From: Tritrichomonas musculus
Taxonomy: Eukaryota; Parabasalia; Tritrichomonadida; Tritrichomonadidae
Direction: 5' to 3'
NCBI GenBank assembly: GCA_039105265.1
Contig: JAPFFF010000048.1
Span: 992,001 to 1,056,000, forward strand
DNA length: 64,000 nt
Made by a program: the position numbers and the translations under genes. Shown one piece after another: positions 52,719 to 63,840 of this stretch. Under the pieces are notes generated by a model, which was given only the letters and a program-made list of their open reading frames with translations, ran no database searches and was not told where the DNA came from. Within the stretch, counting starts at the first letter, position 1. Each line of letters starts with the position of its first letter.

Positions 52719-54004
52719 GGTATTCATGTAGAGAAATTGACGAAATATTGTAATATTGATCATATTTTCTTTATTTTTATTTTGAAACTAAGAATGTACT
52801 TTAATGGATAAGAATTTTATACTCCTATTTTTGAGATATTTCTATTTTTATTTTTCTGAATAAGAATCGTTTTATAATTGAGAGGCTATATAATTTTTTT
52901 TATATAAAAATTGATGAAATATAAATATATATATATAATTTTGTTTTATTAATTATTATAGTATATATATATTAATAACTTATTAATACTTATATGTTTA
53001 AAAAATATTTATTTTCTAGAGATACACTTGTTTATATTTTTTTTATTTTTTATAAATTTTTAACTTTTTCAGTAATTATATTTTTTATATTGATATAATA
53101 AACATTTTTTATCCTAGTAGTATTGTTATTAAAACATTATTTTATTTTATATATATAATATATATTATATTTTATATACTATTTAAATTTTATATTTAAG
53201 TTTTACATTAAATATTAAATAGATAAATTAACAAAAAAAAATGAAAAATTCAATTAAACGATGATTTTTAATTGAATTTCTAAAAAAAATATGTTGCTTT
53301 GTATTGTGATTATTTTTTGGTTTTCAATATATTAAATATTAAAGTTATTTTTATAATATAGTAATTAATAATTTTACTATATAAAAAATATTTTTAATAA
53401 TATTTTTAAGAAGATGAGGAAATTTATATTTTTCAATAATCACTTCACTATTAACTTCACTTCACCGAAAATAATCATCTCACGTCACTAAAAAATAATA
53501 ACGTACCAAAATACGATGAAAAATAATTCAAAATAATGCAAAATATAAAATTACATTTTTCTTTAAAATGAGAGTATAGAGTAACTTATTTACATAATAA
53601 AATTTATTTAAATATTTATTATTATTATATTGTACAATTAGTATATAATTATTTCGTAAATCAATTGAGAAATAAGTCATTTTCTTAAGAAATGTAAATT
53701 TGCATTTAAAATGGCTAATAAATTGGATATATAACAGATAATATATTTTATAAATCAAATATAAAATATTATTATTGATTTATAATTCATAAATATTTTA
53801 ATTGACTCGAGATATAGATGAAACATTATTTTTTAAATTGTTTTTAAATTCTCAACATCCATTAAAACCAATTATGGCAAATGTCAGTATTGGATATATA
53901 GAAGTAAATAATCTTAATATTTTTTCATAAGATAAAATATTCATTCAATTAAAGTAAAAATAAAAAAATCAAATAACGAGTTTTCACTTCACATGAATAC
54001 CTCT
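52716..54004. mobile_element. 1.29-kb inverted-repeat element inside T runs
   Basis: The left end reads AGAGGTATTCATGT and the right end ACATGAATACCTCT, inverted copies that continue with weaker similarity. A ~29-T run lies left and a ~13-T run right, so a T8 target duplication cannot be proven or excluded. The AGAGG start resembles the 8-bp-duplication element at 18,499. The interior is AT-rich, with short frames only and a cluster of TTCACTTCAC motifs near 53,445-53,490. Confidence 0.6.
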
Positions 54005-54450
54005 TTTTTTTTTTTTCCAAAAAAAAACGATACTGCTAGCCTTTTAAAATATTTAAGTTAAAAATATATATTATATTTTATTTTCTTTTTATCATTAGGG
54101 GAAAATTAAATTTTAAATAATAATTGTTCAAGATAATTATAATCATAATTAAGTAGTCACTTTTTGAATAGTCATTCAAAAAGTGACTTGTTTATTATTT
54201 AAATATAATGTAGTTTATTAGGTTATTGGTTTATTTCAATACAGCCGTTTAGGATGTAAATGTAGAGATCTTCATTTAAAAGTTTATTTTAAATTTATGA
54301 GAGGAATAGTTTATGAAAAAAAGTTTATTAAGTTTATTTAAATTTTATTTTATTCTTGCCCTAAACAAAATAAAAAGAAAGACTTCTGAAAAAAAACACA
54401 CGATACGATATATTTGCGGGTTTTTTTGGGCGTAGTCCAAAAAAAGTAAA
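54005..54450. other. AT-rich spacer
   Basis: No gene seen; a short GTCACTTTTTGAATAG/CATTCAAAAAGTGAC hairpin lies near 54,157-54,193. Confidence 0.35.
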
Positions 54451-54454
54451 CATG

Positions 54455-54860
54455 CTAAATTTTATAGGTTCTTAATTTTTTAAAGGACATATTTTTTCCC
54501 CTTGGACTTACAAATTCTGGACCACCATTTGATGTACCAATAAAGCAATTTGTCATGCCATTTTTAAGTTTAACTTTTAAACAACGACTTGCAAATTCAT
54601 CAATGATTTCATCATTAAATTGATCGAAATATTCAAAATATGTTTTATACCTAATTTGATCACCTAAGTTGGTAAATTGCATTTGTTGAAATAAACTATT
54701 ATAAGCTTATCTTCATTTTCTTCATAATTTTGCCTATGTAATACCAGATGTTTATTTGTAATATTGGTTTCTCTTTCCCCTTTTCTACTTAATTTTAAAG
54801 GAACTAAAATGAATGGCATCAAAACTTCATCTCCATGTGAATCAATATATTCTGATATAA
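54455..54860 (-). pseudogene. Unrecognised broken coding fragment
   Basis: A 75-codon ATG frame (54,455-54,682) reads QFTNLGDQIRYKTYFEYFDQ, ASRCLKVKLKNG and FVSPRGKNMSFKKLR. Immediately upstream, in another frame, coding text ILVPLKLSRKGERETNITNK and NYEENEDKLIIVYFN runs up to it. The two join smoothly across the shift, so a longer gene has decayed here. I do not recognise the family and cannot tell a host gene from an element gene. Confidence 0.4.
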
Positions 54861-55660
54861 AAAATTATAAAACAGAGCCTCCGATGATGATATTTCACTT
54901 TTAAAATTTATTGGATTTAATATGTGCTTTGATCTTTATTATATACAAGAAGAAATGACTCCATATTTTTTTTTTTAAAAAAAAAAAAAAAAAATAAAAA
55001 TAAAATAAAAAACACTTAATGAAAAAAGCTCATAATTTTGTAATTTTAGAAAGATATAGCACAATTAGAATAATAATAGACATTAATAATTATGATTCTC
55101 GAATCATGTGGGAAGTAAATACTAGGTGTTACCATTGCTACTGTAAATTTACTTATAGGGGTTATCCTTTCATTACAAGATCATGATATTTTACAAAAAA
55201 AAACTATAAAAATATTAATCAACCAGTTCCTTTGATAATCTACAATAATGCAAATGTTGCTATTAACAATAAAAATAATACCACAACAAAGCTAATTATA
55301 TTAAGATGCTCATTATTTGGAAATTTTAATAATTAATTTGAATAAATCATGAAAAAAATATTAATAAATACAAGGTGTGCATTAAATCATCTAATGACTT
55401 TTATTTGAGCTCCAGAGCATTTATTAATAAAATGATAAAGATTGATGCTCACTCATAGAATGCAACTTATCAGCATATGAAAATGATTTATTTGAGCTTG
55501 TTAAGTCTCTATTTTCGATATCGATAATTGATCCATTTTTCTGATATCAATATCAAATCAAAAATATTATCTCTGATATCAATATTGAATTATTTTAACG
55601 TATTAAATTTTAGTAAACTTTTTAAACTGATTACTTCACATATCAGTTATAAAATTTGAT
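54861..55660. other. AT-rich stretch with scattered coding-like scraps
   Basis: Near 55,095-55,190 a plus-strand scrap reads VNTRCYHCYCKFTYRGYPFI with clustered Cys, but stops surround it. A homopolymer T/A pair lies at 54,967-54,992. Nothing assignable. Confidence 0.3.
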
Positions 55661-56951
55661 TTCATAAAGGAAAGTGTAACCATTTTTTTGTGAAATTTTT
55701 TTTAATAAAGCACTCACTTAAAAAGTCATGATTTATATATAACGTATGTATAAAAACAAGTGAGTCTCTCAATTATCTAGGTAGTGAAATTGAGAGAATA
55801 AAGTATTCAAATATTTTTTACAAAAACTATTTTATCTTATTAAAAAAAAGATATATTTCATTGATTTGAATATATTTATATTGTAAAATATAATTATTAT
55901 TATTTTAAATAAAAAAAATCATTTTTTAATTTCAATTATATTTGATTGAAATTAAACATTAATAAGGATTATAATCATGAAAACAATATATATATATATA
56001 AAAGCAGATATATAATAATAAATAATAGGAAAGATGTTTTACTCTCTAATTATAATGCCAGGAAGTAGTTCTGTATAAATTGGTGGAAATTCTTGAAAAA
56101 CAACACCGCGTTCATTAGTCAAATACTCTTCTATTGTTTTACACTTATATTGAGGAATATAATTAATATCTTCAATAGGTACTAGGTAAAAATCATTGGA
56201 AGTTATTATCTGAGAGTTTATTGAAATTCCTCTATCTTGCGGCCAAATATCATGTTCATTTGTTGGTCTGACAAAACTTTTTGGAGATTATAAGGGGAAA
56301 TTCCAGTCACAAAAAAAGAAGTCTGGTAATTTGTTGGATGATCAAACGAAAAAAAATAAAGTTACACGGCCAACCATCTAAAATTTCAAACAACACATAG
56401 AAAATTTCTATGAGTTCATTCAAAAAAATGCATTGAAATAACTAGGAAGTAATTTCAATACTTTGAGATATTTCAAAAGATTTTATTTCATTTTGATATA
56501 ATTTTATTTTTTTTTGAAAGCTTCTCAGAATCCACTTCCATCTTATTGAATCCACTTCCTAGTTTTTTTATTGACGTTATCATTTTATTTAATTTCCAAT
56601 ATATCAAATACTCGTTGCCTCATGAATGTTTTCTAATTATATATTCTTACATCAACTTAAAAATAATATTTACAAAATAGATTAATTGAATATTTTTAGT
56701 AATTTTCAGATGCCAATAGTTTATATTAAGTATTAATTTTATATATATTCCATTAAATTCAATTTTTATGAGAAAAAATTTTTGATGATTTATTAAACAA
56801 AATCATGATTTTCCAATTTTCGGTATCTATTCCATATTTATGATGATTTTAAATCTTTTTATTTATAATTTATTAAACAAAATCATGATTTTTAAAAGAA
56901 TATTTTTAAAAAAAGATTTTCACAAAAAATGGTTACACTTTCCGTTATGAA
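55661..56951. mobile_element. 1.29-kb element with ~35-bp inverted ends
   Basis: The left end reads TTCATAAAGGAAAGTGTAAC and on through CATTTTTTTGTGAAA; the right end is its near inverted copy, TTTTCACAAAAAATGG and GTTACACTTTCCGTTATGAA. One mismatch falls near the outer end. I could not define a clean target duplication. Inside, a minus-strand coding relic (56,039-56,283) may be what is left of its own protein. Confidence 0.65.
56039..56283 (-). pseudogene. Coding relic inside the inverted-repeat element
   Basis: About 80 open codons without a start: KSFVRPTNEHDIWPQDRGIS, SNDFYLVPIEDINYIPQYKC, then TELLPGIIIRE and stop. The residue use is that of a real protein C-terminus. Its place between the inverted ends suggests a transposase or cargo remnant, but no motif identifies it. 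Confidence 0.4.
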
Positions 56952-58048
56952 AAATTCGGACTTTTCTTGTCAAAAAGGAATGAGTTCTTGTAAAGGTTGC
57001 TTTTTGGTTTTCAATTCAATGAGTTCTTTTAATAATTGTGAGTATATTTGCTCTAAGATAATTTTTAAAACGCTAATATTTCGAAAAATTGAACAGTTAA
57101 ACTAGTATTAATTTCTTTCATATATTAATCAATATATATTTAAAAAAATATATTAATTATAACTGTTTTTATCATAAAAATCTTAAATGAGTGGATTTGT
57201 AGATTTCTCACTTCACTTTTTAAAATGTAACATTTCACACAAAATGAATCCAGATTTTCAAATATAACTATTTTAAGAATTATTTATTGATTAGGCCTGG
57301 AAAAGTTATCATTGTCTGAAAAAATTATCCAAATTTTATCCTAAATTGAGAAGAGAAATTTATTCATATACGTTATTGTTGTTTCATAAAAAGTAAAGGA
57401 AACAAAAATTATCAAAATTAAAAAAAAATTATTTATATCAAAGTTTGAAAGTTTAAAATTAGTTTATTTATCATGAGTTTAACCTTTCATGGAAATAAAA
57501 TAATGATCTTTTAGATACTATAATATTTTCATAAAAAAAATTATCCTCAAATTATCAAAATTTGATCATTACCGAATGAATGCTATGAATATTAAACAAA
57601 AAAGAAAAAGAAAGAAAGAAAAAATCACCTCACATAAGAAAAGTAATTATTGATGAAAAAATTGAGACGTAGTTGATAGTATATAACTATTGAAAATAAT
57701 TATCGTATAATTTAAAAAGTTAATAATATTCAAGCCTAATATTTAATGTCATTGTTTTTAGCAATGTTATTTTCATTATTTATAATATTTTATTTTTTTC
57801 AATAAAAGACAATCATTAATAAAAATTTGAATAAAACGATGAAGTTTTTTGAATTGGACGATTTTTTATAAAATCTAAATTTTTAATTATTTAATGATAT
57901 ATAATCATTTTTTTTACAAATGAAATTTTTAAATGTCAAAACTCATTCAAATTTTGAATTGAAGAAAAAAAAATTTTTTTATGAGTGATAAAATTTTCGT
58001 AAACAAATTTTGTTGGATCATACAAAAATATAATCATATTAAGAAGAA
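56952..58048. other. AT-rich 5' flank of the surface-protein gene
   Basis: No gene seen. A TCATAT initiator-like motif at 58,034 lies about 12 nt before the ATG of the next gene. Confidence 0.4.
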
Positions 58049-61000
58049 ATGTTATTGTTCCAACTATTTTTAGTTTTTTCAATACAAAAAACTACCAAAG
58101 AAAATGTTGTCATTCCATCAGTACCTCCGATCTCAGTGTCAGTTGACATGATGACCAAAACAGGTAGTTATGGAACATCCACAAAAACAGAATGTCCAAA
58201 AGACAAAGTTGCAACGGAACCATGTGGTAAAACAGCCTGGTTTAACCCTGCAAGTCAAGGGAAAAACCCACCAACCTTTTCATACACCTTCAAAGGAGAA
58301 TTAGTTCAAGTTTATGGTAAATATGACAGAGACCATGGGAAAATGCGCGTTTACATAGATAACAAAGTTGTTACAGAGATAAATCAATACGTTGATGGCG
58401 ATGATCAGTTTTATGTGTTGCAGTACACATCCGAATTGCTTCCGTACGAATGGCACACAATCAAGGTAGAACCAATTGGTGATGATATTGAAATTTACAA
58501 ATTCGCCTATTGGCCATCAATTCATGCACAGCGGAAAAATTCAACTGAAATAAATGATAAATGGAATATTGAATCAGATGGAATTGGTGGATTGAGAGAG
58601 TGGGCCCACGAAAATAACAAGGCAGGAGTCAAAAAACTGGATACTTTTCAATTTTCGAAGATCTGGGTTTATGGCTCTTCAGCTATTGGACATGGGAAAA
58701 TGTTTTGCTCAATAAATGGTGAGGAGCATTTAATTGAAGAGAATACAACTAATAGAATTGATAACTACCTACTTTATGAATCCGAGATGCTTCCACTTAA
58801 TGATTATACAATTACATTTTCACAATATTTCGAGGACTGCATTCTCTATTGCATTTACTACATAGCCGAACCTCAACCTACAGCGCCACCTATTTCAGTT
58901 CCCATTGAACTTATGACGATAACAGGAAGTTATGGAACATCCCCTAATGGATGTCCAAATGACAAAGTTGCTACAAAACCATGCGGAACAACAGCCTGGT
59001 TTAACCCCGCAAGTCATGGAAATAATCCACCAACATTTTCATACACTTTCAAAGGCGAAAAATTCGAAGTTTACGGAAAATATGATAATGATCACGGAAA
59101 AATGCGAATTTATCTAGACAACCAAGTTGTTGCGGAAGTAGACCAAAACACGCAGGGACCCGATGTATCTTACGTATCCCAGTACACATCAGATATATTA
59201 CCATATGGAGAGCACACAATTAAGGTTGAGCCAATGAACGATGACATAGAACTCTACAAATTTGCATACTGGCCATCAATCCACGCTTTACGTGTCAATT
59301 CGACCGAAATAAAGCCTCTTTGGAACGTAGAGTCTGATAAAATCGGCGGATTGAGAGAATGGGCCAACGAGAATAGCCATACTGCTGAAAAGAAGACAAG
59401 AACGCTCCACTACTCAAAGCTCTGGGTCTATGGATCAACAAACAACAATCATGGCGATATGATGTTCTCAATCAACGGCGAAACTCGATACATTAACCAA
59501 AATACAACTACTAGGCATGATGCTGTTTTACTTTACGAGTCAGATTACGTACCTCTTGCTGATTATACTCTCTCATTTTCACAGCATATCGAAGACTGCC
59601 TCCTATACTGCATCTACTACCTTCCAATATCACCTCCAACACCAGTTCCGATTTCAGTTCCCGTCAGTCAGATTAATATCATTGGTGCAAAGAAAACAAG
59701 TACTAATAATCTTTGTCCCAATGAAATTATCGACAGACCATGCGGAGAAACAGCATGGTATAACCCTGTTAATGCAGACCAATCTAAAAACAAGCCCACT
59801 TTTAATTACAAGTTCAAAGGTGTCAAGTTCCAAATCTTCGGAAAGTATGATGACAGCCACGGATACTACTCACTCTACCTAGATGGCCAGTTTGTTAAGA
59901 ACATAAGCCAGAAAGGAAGGAAGGATGCCACCCACCAGCTTCAGTACACGTCAGAATTGTTGCCATATGGAGATCACTCGATTTCATTGATTCCTTACGG
60001 CGAGTTCGAGCTTTACAAGTTCACTTACTGGCCGTACCTCGGCGCCGAGCGAAAGAACTCAACTGAAATGAAGCCCCTCTGGAACGTAGAGTCCGACAAG
60101 ATCGGCGGACTAAGAGAGTGGGCAAATGAGGTACATCATACTGCTGAGAAGAAGGAAATTACTCTTCCCTTCTCAAAGATCTGGGTTTATGGCTCCCTCT
60201 ACACGATGCACGAAAAGATGAAGTTCGTCATTGACGGAAAAGAGATTCTAATCAACCAGCACACTGATGGTGAAAGAGTCGATGGAGTTCTCGTCTATGA
60301 GTCTGAATTTCTCCCTCTCAAGAACTACACAATCTCGTTCTCACAGTACGTAGAAGACTGTCTATTGAACCAGATCTTCTATTATCCATTTCCAAGTCCC
60401 GAGCCCGATCCAGAAGACTTCATCATTGACGAAAGTGTATGCAAAAAAGACACGCATTGCGAGAAAATCGTCAATGATGTCACACAGAACGTTCATGTGT
60501 ACATTGACATCTCTTCATTTAACGGTGTGCAGAATAAAGAAGGAAACGGTGGCGCAATCTGCATCGAGAATGCTGCCCTCAAAGTGAACAAGTCCGAGTT
60601 CGTACAGTGTGACTCAACAAATGGCGCTGGCGGAGCAATCTACGTTAGGAACACATTCGACATCACTTGCACCTACTTGCTGGAGAACTTGAAGTTCGAC
60701 AAGTGCGAGGCTGAATACGGCGGTGCTGTTTACATCTACGCTGAGTCACGCAAGGTCACAGCCATCATCAAATACTGCAAGTTCACTGGAAACTTGGCGC
60801 GTGCTCCAAAGTCTACACCAAACAACAACTTTGGCGGAAGCGCTGTCTACCTGTGTGTCTACAAAGGAGAATTCAACGGCAACACATTCGAAAGCAACAA
60901 AGGGCCTGGCGGAGCATTAAAGATTGTCAATGACTTTCCATCACCTTCTTCTTCTTCTTCTCTTCGTACTCTAGGTTCAAGCAGCGCAATGGTGAAGATA

Positions 61001-61459
61001 GCCAAGTGTGATTTCGTTATTCATAAGGACGCTGACTGCTCCATCTATTACCTGCAGGGAAGAAATGGGCCTAGCTTCGAGATAAGCAACTGCAGGTTCG
61101 ATGGTAAACTGGCGCATTCTGCCCACCACATCGACGGAGCTGCCCTCAAAGAGAAGTCTTCTCCTAAGCTTCTCGTGCAAAGCTGCAAATTCTCATCAGA
61201 CGCAAAGAAGGCATTCAGCAAAGCTGCAAAGATGTCTTTCTTGTCTGTCGACATTTCGTCACAGATATTCGAGGGCGGCAATGCTGAAGAAAAGAAGGAG
61301 AGAAGGACGTGGAAGGTGATTTCAACAATAGTCTTGCCTGTGATTGGCGTTCTAGCTGTAATTGCAATCGCAGTCGCAATTATTGTGCCAAAGAGAATGA
61401 GACAGAAGGCTCCACTCGATGCTGAGATTCCGGCTGAAATGCAAGATTCTTTATTGTAA
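58049..61459 (+). CDS. Type I surface protein: three ~250-aa repeats plus beta-helix and membrane anchor
   Basis: 1136 residues. A short hydrophobic leader (1-13) suits a signal peptide. Residues about 27-785 are three tandem repeats, each with two beta-sandwich-like halves: GSYGTS..., CPKDKVATEPCGKTAWFNPA, FKGELVQVYGKYDRDHGKMR, LPYEWHTIKVEP and IGGLREWAHE, then the second half FSKIWVYGS, HGKMFCSING and FEDCILYCIYY. Short Pro-rich linkers join them. Residues about 795-1060 show GGAICIENAAL and GGAIYV motifs of a parallel beta-helix (Pmp-like). A span at about 1090-1113 is followed by a 23-residue tail ending EMQDSLL. Likely a surface adhesin or sensor with carbohydrate- or protein-binding sandwiches. 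GC content climbs steadily from 5' to 3'. The start is supported by the leader and the upstream TCATAT. Confidence 0.85.
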   Translation: MLLFQLFLVFSIQKTTKENVVIPSVPPISVSVDMMTKTGSYGTSTKTECPKDKVATEPCGKTAWFNPASQGKNPPTFSYTFKGELVQVYGKYDRDHGKMRVYIDNKVVTEINQYVDGDDQFYVLQYTSELLPYEWHTIKVEPIGDDIEIYKFAYWPSIHAQRKNSTEINDKWNIESDGIGGLREWAHENNKAGVKKLDTFQFSKIWVYGSSAIGHGKMFCSINGEEHLIEENTTNRIDNYLLYESEMLPLNDYTITFSQYFEDCILYCIYYIAEPQPTAPPISVPIELMTITGSYGTSPNGCPNDKVATKPCGTTAWFNPASHGNNPPTFSYTFKGEKFEVYGKYDNDHGKMRIYLDNQVVAEVDQNTQGPDVSYVSQYTSDILPYGEHTIKVEPMNDDIELYKFAYWPSIHALRVNSTEIKPLWNVESDKIGGLREWANENSHTAEKKTRTLHYSKLWVYGSTNNNHGDMMFSINGETRYINQNTTTRHDAVLLYESDYVPLADYTLSFSQHIEDCLLYCIYYLPISPPTPVPISVPVSQINIIGAKKTSTNNLCPNEIIDRPCGETAWYNPVNADQSKNKPTFNYKFKGVKFQIFGKYDDSHGYYSLYLDGQFVKNISQKGRKDATHQLQYTSELLPYGDHSISLIPYGEFELYKFTYWPYLGAERKNSTEMKPLWNVESDKIGGLREWANEVHHTAEKKEITLPFSKIWVYGSLYTMHEKMKFVIDGKEILINQHTDGERVDGVLVYESEFLPLKNYTISFSQYVEDCLLNQIFYYPFPSPEPDPEDFIIDESVCKKDTHCEKIVNDVTQNVHVYIDISSFNGVQNKEGNGGAICIENAALKVNKSEFVQCDSTNGAGGAIYVRNTFDITCTYLLENLKFDKCEAEYGGAVYIYAESRKVTAIIKYCKFTGNLARAPKSTPNNNFGGSAVYLCVYKGEFNGNTFESNKGPGGALKIVNDFPSPSSSSSLRTLGSSSAMVKIAKCDFVIHKDADCSIYYLQGRNGPSFEISNCRFDGKLAHSAHHIDGAALKEKSSPKLLVQSCKFSSDAKKAFSKAAKMSFLSVDISSQIFEGGNAEEKKERRTWKVISTIVLPVIGVLAVIAIAVAIIVPKRMRQKAPLDAEIPAEMQDSLL

Positions 61460-62715
61460 AGAATCTTTTTAAAGTAAAAATTTCACGTTTAATTAATTTT
61501 TTTTAATGATTTGTATTAGTACCAATCCTTTTATGCACCATATGTGAATGATATGATCAGTAATTTTCTAAATTATTTTTGTATTTAATGCAATAATTTT
61601 CAATTAATGTATCAATGTGAATTTTAGGTTATAAATTCTATATTAGAGGTATAGAACGATTTGTATACTCGATTTAGAGAAAAACTTAAAATATCTTTCA
61701 CAATTTTATTTTTAATATAACCAAAGTTAATATAATATTTATTCAAATATGGTAACTTATAAAAAGAATAAAGCTTTATTCTTTCAAATATTTATATTTA
61801 TTATTTTGAATAATACTATTTTTCTTAACGATTATTTTTCTCAGAAAGATTGTCAAACGACCATTTATGAATTTAAAATATATGTGTATTTATCTTTTTA
61901 ATTATACCTATTTTTTTATAAATTATTTGGAATATAATTCAATATATAAGATTATTAAATGATTGCAAAATATAAATTATGAGTAAATTCATAGTTGATT
62001 TTCTTTCTTCTAGTGCATTAAAAGATGACCATATTCCACTTTTTATGATGAATTTTAAAGTAATCTTATTAGTGAACTTTGGAACATTTAAGTCAGTTTT
62101 ATTGTATTAATATGACAAAGGATAAAATGATGATGAACGAAATTGGTCAACAAAAAGTGTTGATAGAAATAAAAAGGTCGATTCAACAGCTTTTGTTGAT
62201 GTTGAACTTGTAATACCTCTGGCGGACAGCAATTTTTTGGCTTCTGCGATAGTTATATGCATGTATGTCAAGCAGTAATACTATTTTTTGAAGTTTGCTC
62301 TCTTGACTCATTCAAAAAACTTCAACCATATTTTTTTAAAAAAAAAATAAAAATAAAAAGGAAAATTTTCTATTCTAGAATTCAGAAATGCAAAAAGCTT
62401 AATAATAAAAATAATATGGTTGGGAAAAGCTCTGTAATAAATAAAAATATATATATATATCAATTCGTATGTATTATTCTATAAAAAAGTAGTTTTGGGG
62501 ATTAATTTCCACTTTTTTTTATTTGTATTTTCTTTTACAAGAGAGAATAATAAGATAATCTCTTCCAAAGTAAAATGCCTTTTTGAAAGGAATTCCATCG
62601 GTGTCTCATTAATTGATGGATCATATTTGTCAATAATAACATCAAAAGTGAGTAATTTTAAATTTCAGATAATGTAAGATATTTGAAATGAAGATATTTG
62701 AAATGGATTTTCCAT
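61460..62715. other. AT-rich stretch with weak coding scraps
   Basis: Near 62,165-62,278 a plus-strand scrap reads NKKVDSTAFVDVELVIPLAD without a start. Near 62,540-62,650 another reads SSKVKCLFERNSIGVSLIDG. Neither is recognisable. Confidence 0.3.
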
Positions 62716-62965
62716 TCTCTGAAATAAAACATTGTAAACAGTTCTCAAAGCTCAAAACTAAGCTGTTGATCTTATCTTGAATAAAAGATTTCCAAATTTC
62801 TTGATTTTTGAGCACTTTTTTGATTTCTCCTTATAAATGCTCTATGAGATTTAAATCGGGACTATTTGGAGGTCAAAATTGTATTTAGCAACAACACTTT
62901 TTTAAAATAATGAAGATAAAAAACTTTTGTGAGCTGTGATACTGTCTTGCATAAAAAAGTACGAA
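62716..62965 (-). pseudogene. Decayed Tc1/mariner-type transposase fragment
   Basis: In frame pieces on the minus strand: MQDSITAHKS (62,923-62,953) corresponds to the MQDNAPxHxS motif holding the second catalytic Asp, and PPNSPDLNLIEHL (about 62,835-62,875) to the PPxSPDLNPIEHLW motif holding the third acidic residue. The latter is followed by a stop where Trp is expected, then GEIKKVLKNQEIWKSFIQDK. A frameshift separates the two motifs. Only the C-terminal third of the domain is visible; no terminal repeats were found. Confidence 0.8.
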
Positions 62966-63009
62966 TTTGTGTATCATATCAAAAATTAGCATTTCGGTGG
63001 TTTAAATTG

Positions 63010-63170
63010 TTTTTAAAATGAAATTTTCAAACTTCTGAATCAACTTCAGCATCGGTATCAGCAACTTTTTTTTACACCACAACCTCATAAGTACCAGCAG
63101 TTTTTTCAGATTCAGCAATATCAAAGGTCTTAATAGCATCAACAAATTTCCTTTAAATCTTGTGAAATTG
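63010..63170 (-). pseudogene. Unassigned coding scrap
   Basis: A minus-strand frame reads DAIKTFDIAESEKTAGTYEV, one stop, then KVADTDAEVDSEV. The residue use looks coding. It could be upstream sequence of the mariner relic or an unrelated gene fragment. Confidence 0.25.
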
Positions 63171-63197
63171 CCTATAAAATGGGGAAAAAAATTTGAG

Positions 63198-63199
<2 letters not shown>

Positions 63200-63234
<35 letters not shown>

Positions 63235-63640
63235 ACTATACCATCAATAAAATTTAATTTATACCTCAAATTGAAACAAGAAAATGAGTAATTATCAAAA
63301 GAATTATAAAAAAAAAACAATTTAAATATGATAAAATTTTGATACAAATCTCATATAAATCTGTCAAATTATTATCTTTATTACAACTTCCATCAAAAAT
63401 ATATTAGTGATCTTGATAATCCAAACTTATTTTACTCTTTGATTAAAGACAAAATGTTGAATTTATGCGTTCAAAAGAAATCATAAATCCTGGCATTCAA
63501 GTTTCAAAGCTTTTTTTTTTTTTTTTTTTTAGCATGAGTTTTTCCTAATTAAACCTCAGGATCAGGTATTTACAAATTAATGCTATGCTATAATACAGTA
63601 AAAAAATTCTTTGAAAAAAAATGGAAGAATATCAGTAGTA
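63200..63640. other. Spacer with long homopolymers
   Basis: A ~34-A run at 63,200-63,233 and a ~20-T run at 63,511-63,530 in AT-rich DNA; no gene seen. Confidence 0.4.
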
Positions 63641-63644
63641 TATA

Positions 63645-63840
63645 CTAGTCGGTTTCCGCGGGGCCACGCTACACTAATGGCCCTCGCTACTTAGAAAAAT
63701 AAAAAAAAAAATTTTTTCTTCTTCTTTTTTTCTTCTTGTTGTTTTCTTTTCTTGCTACCCCCAATGCCCACCATCTATGAGACGGCACAGGTACCTACCC
63801 CGAGAAGCCTCTTTTATGGCGTGGCTTTGACTTGCTTTAG
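63645..63840. other. GC-rich island of unknown origin
   Basis: Two GC-rich blocks, around GTCGGTTTCCGCGGGGCCAC (63,651) and CTACCCCCAATGCCCACC (63,756) up to CGTGGCTTTGACTTGC, enclose an A/T and TTCTTC-rich middle. No frame or RNA fold could be assigned. The contrast with the flanking AT-rich DNA suggests the end of a mobile element or transferred DNA. Confidence 0.35.
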
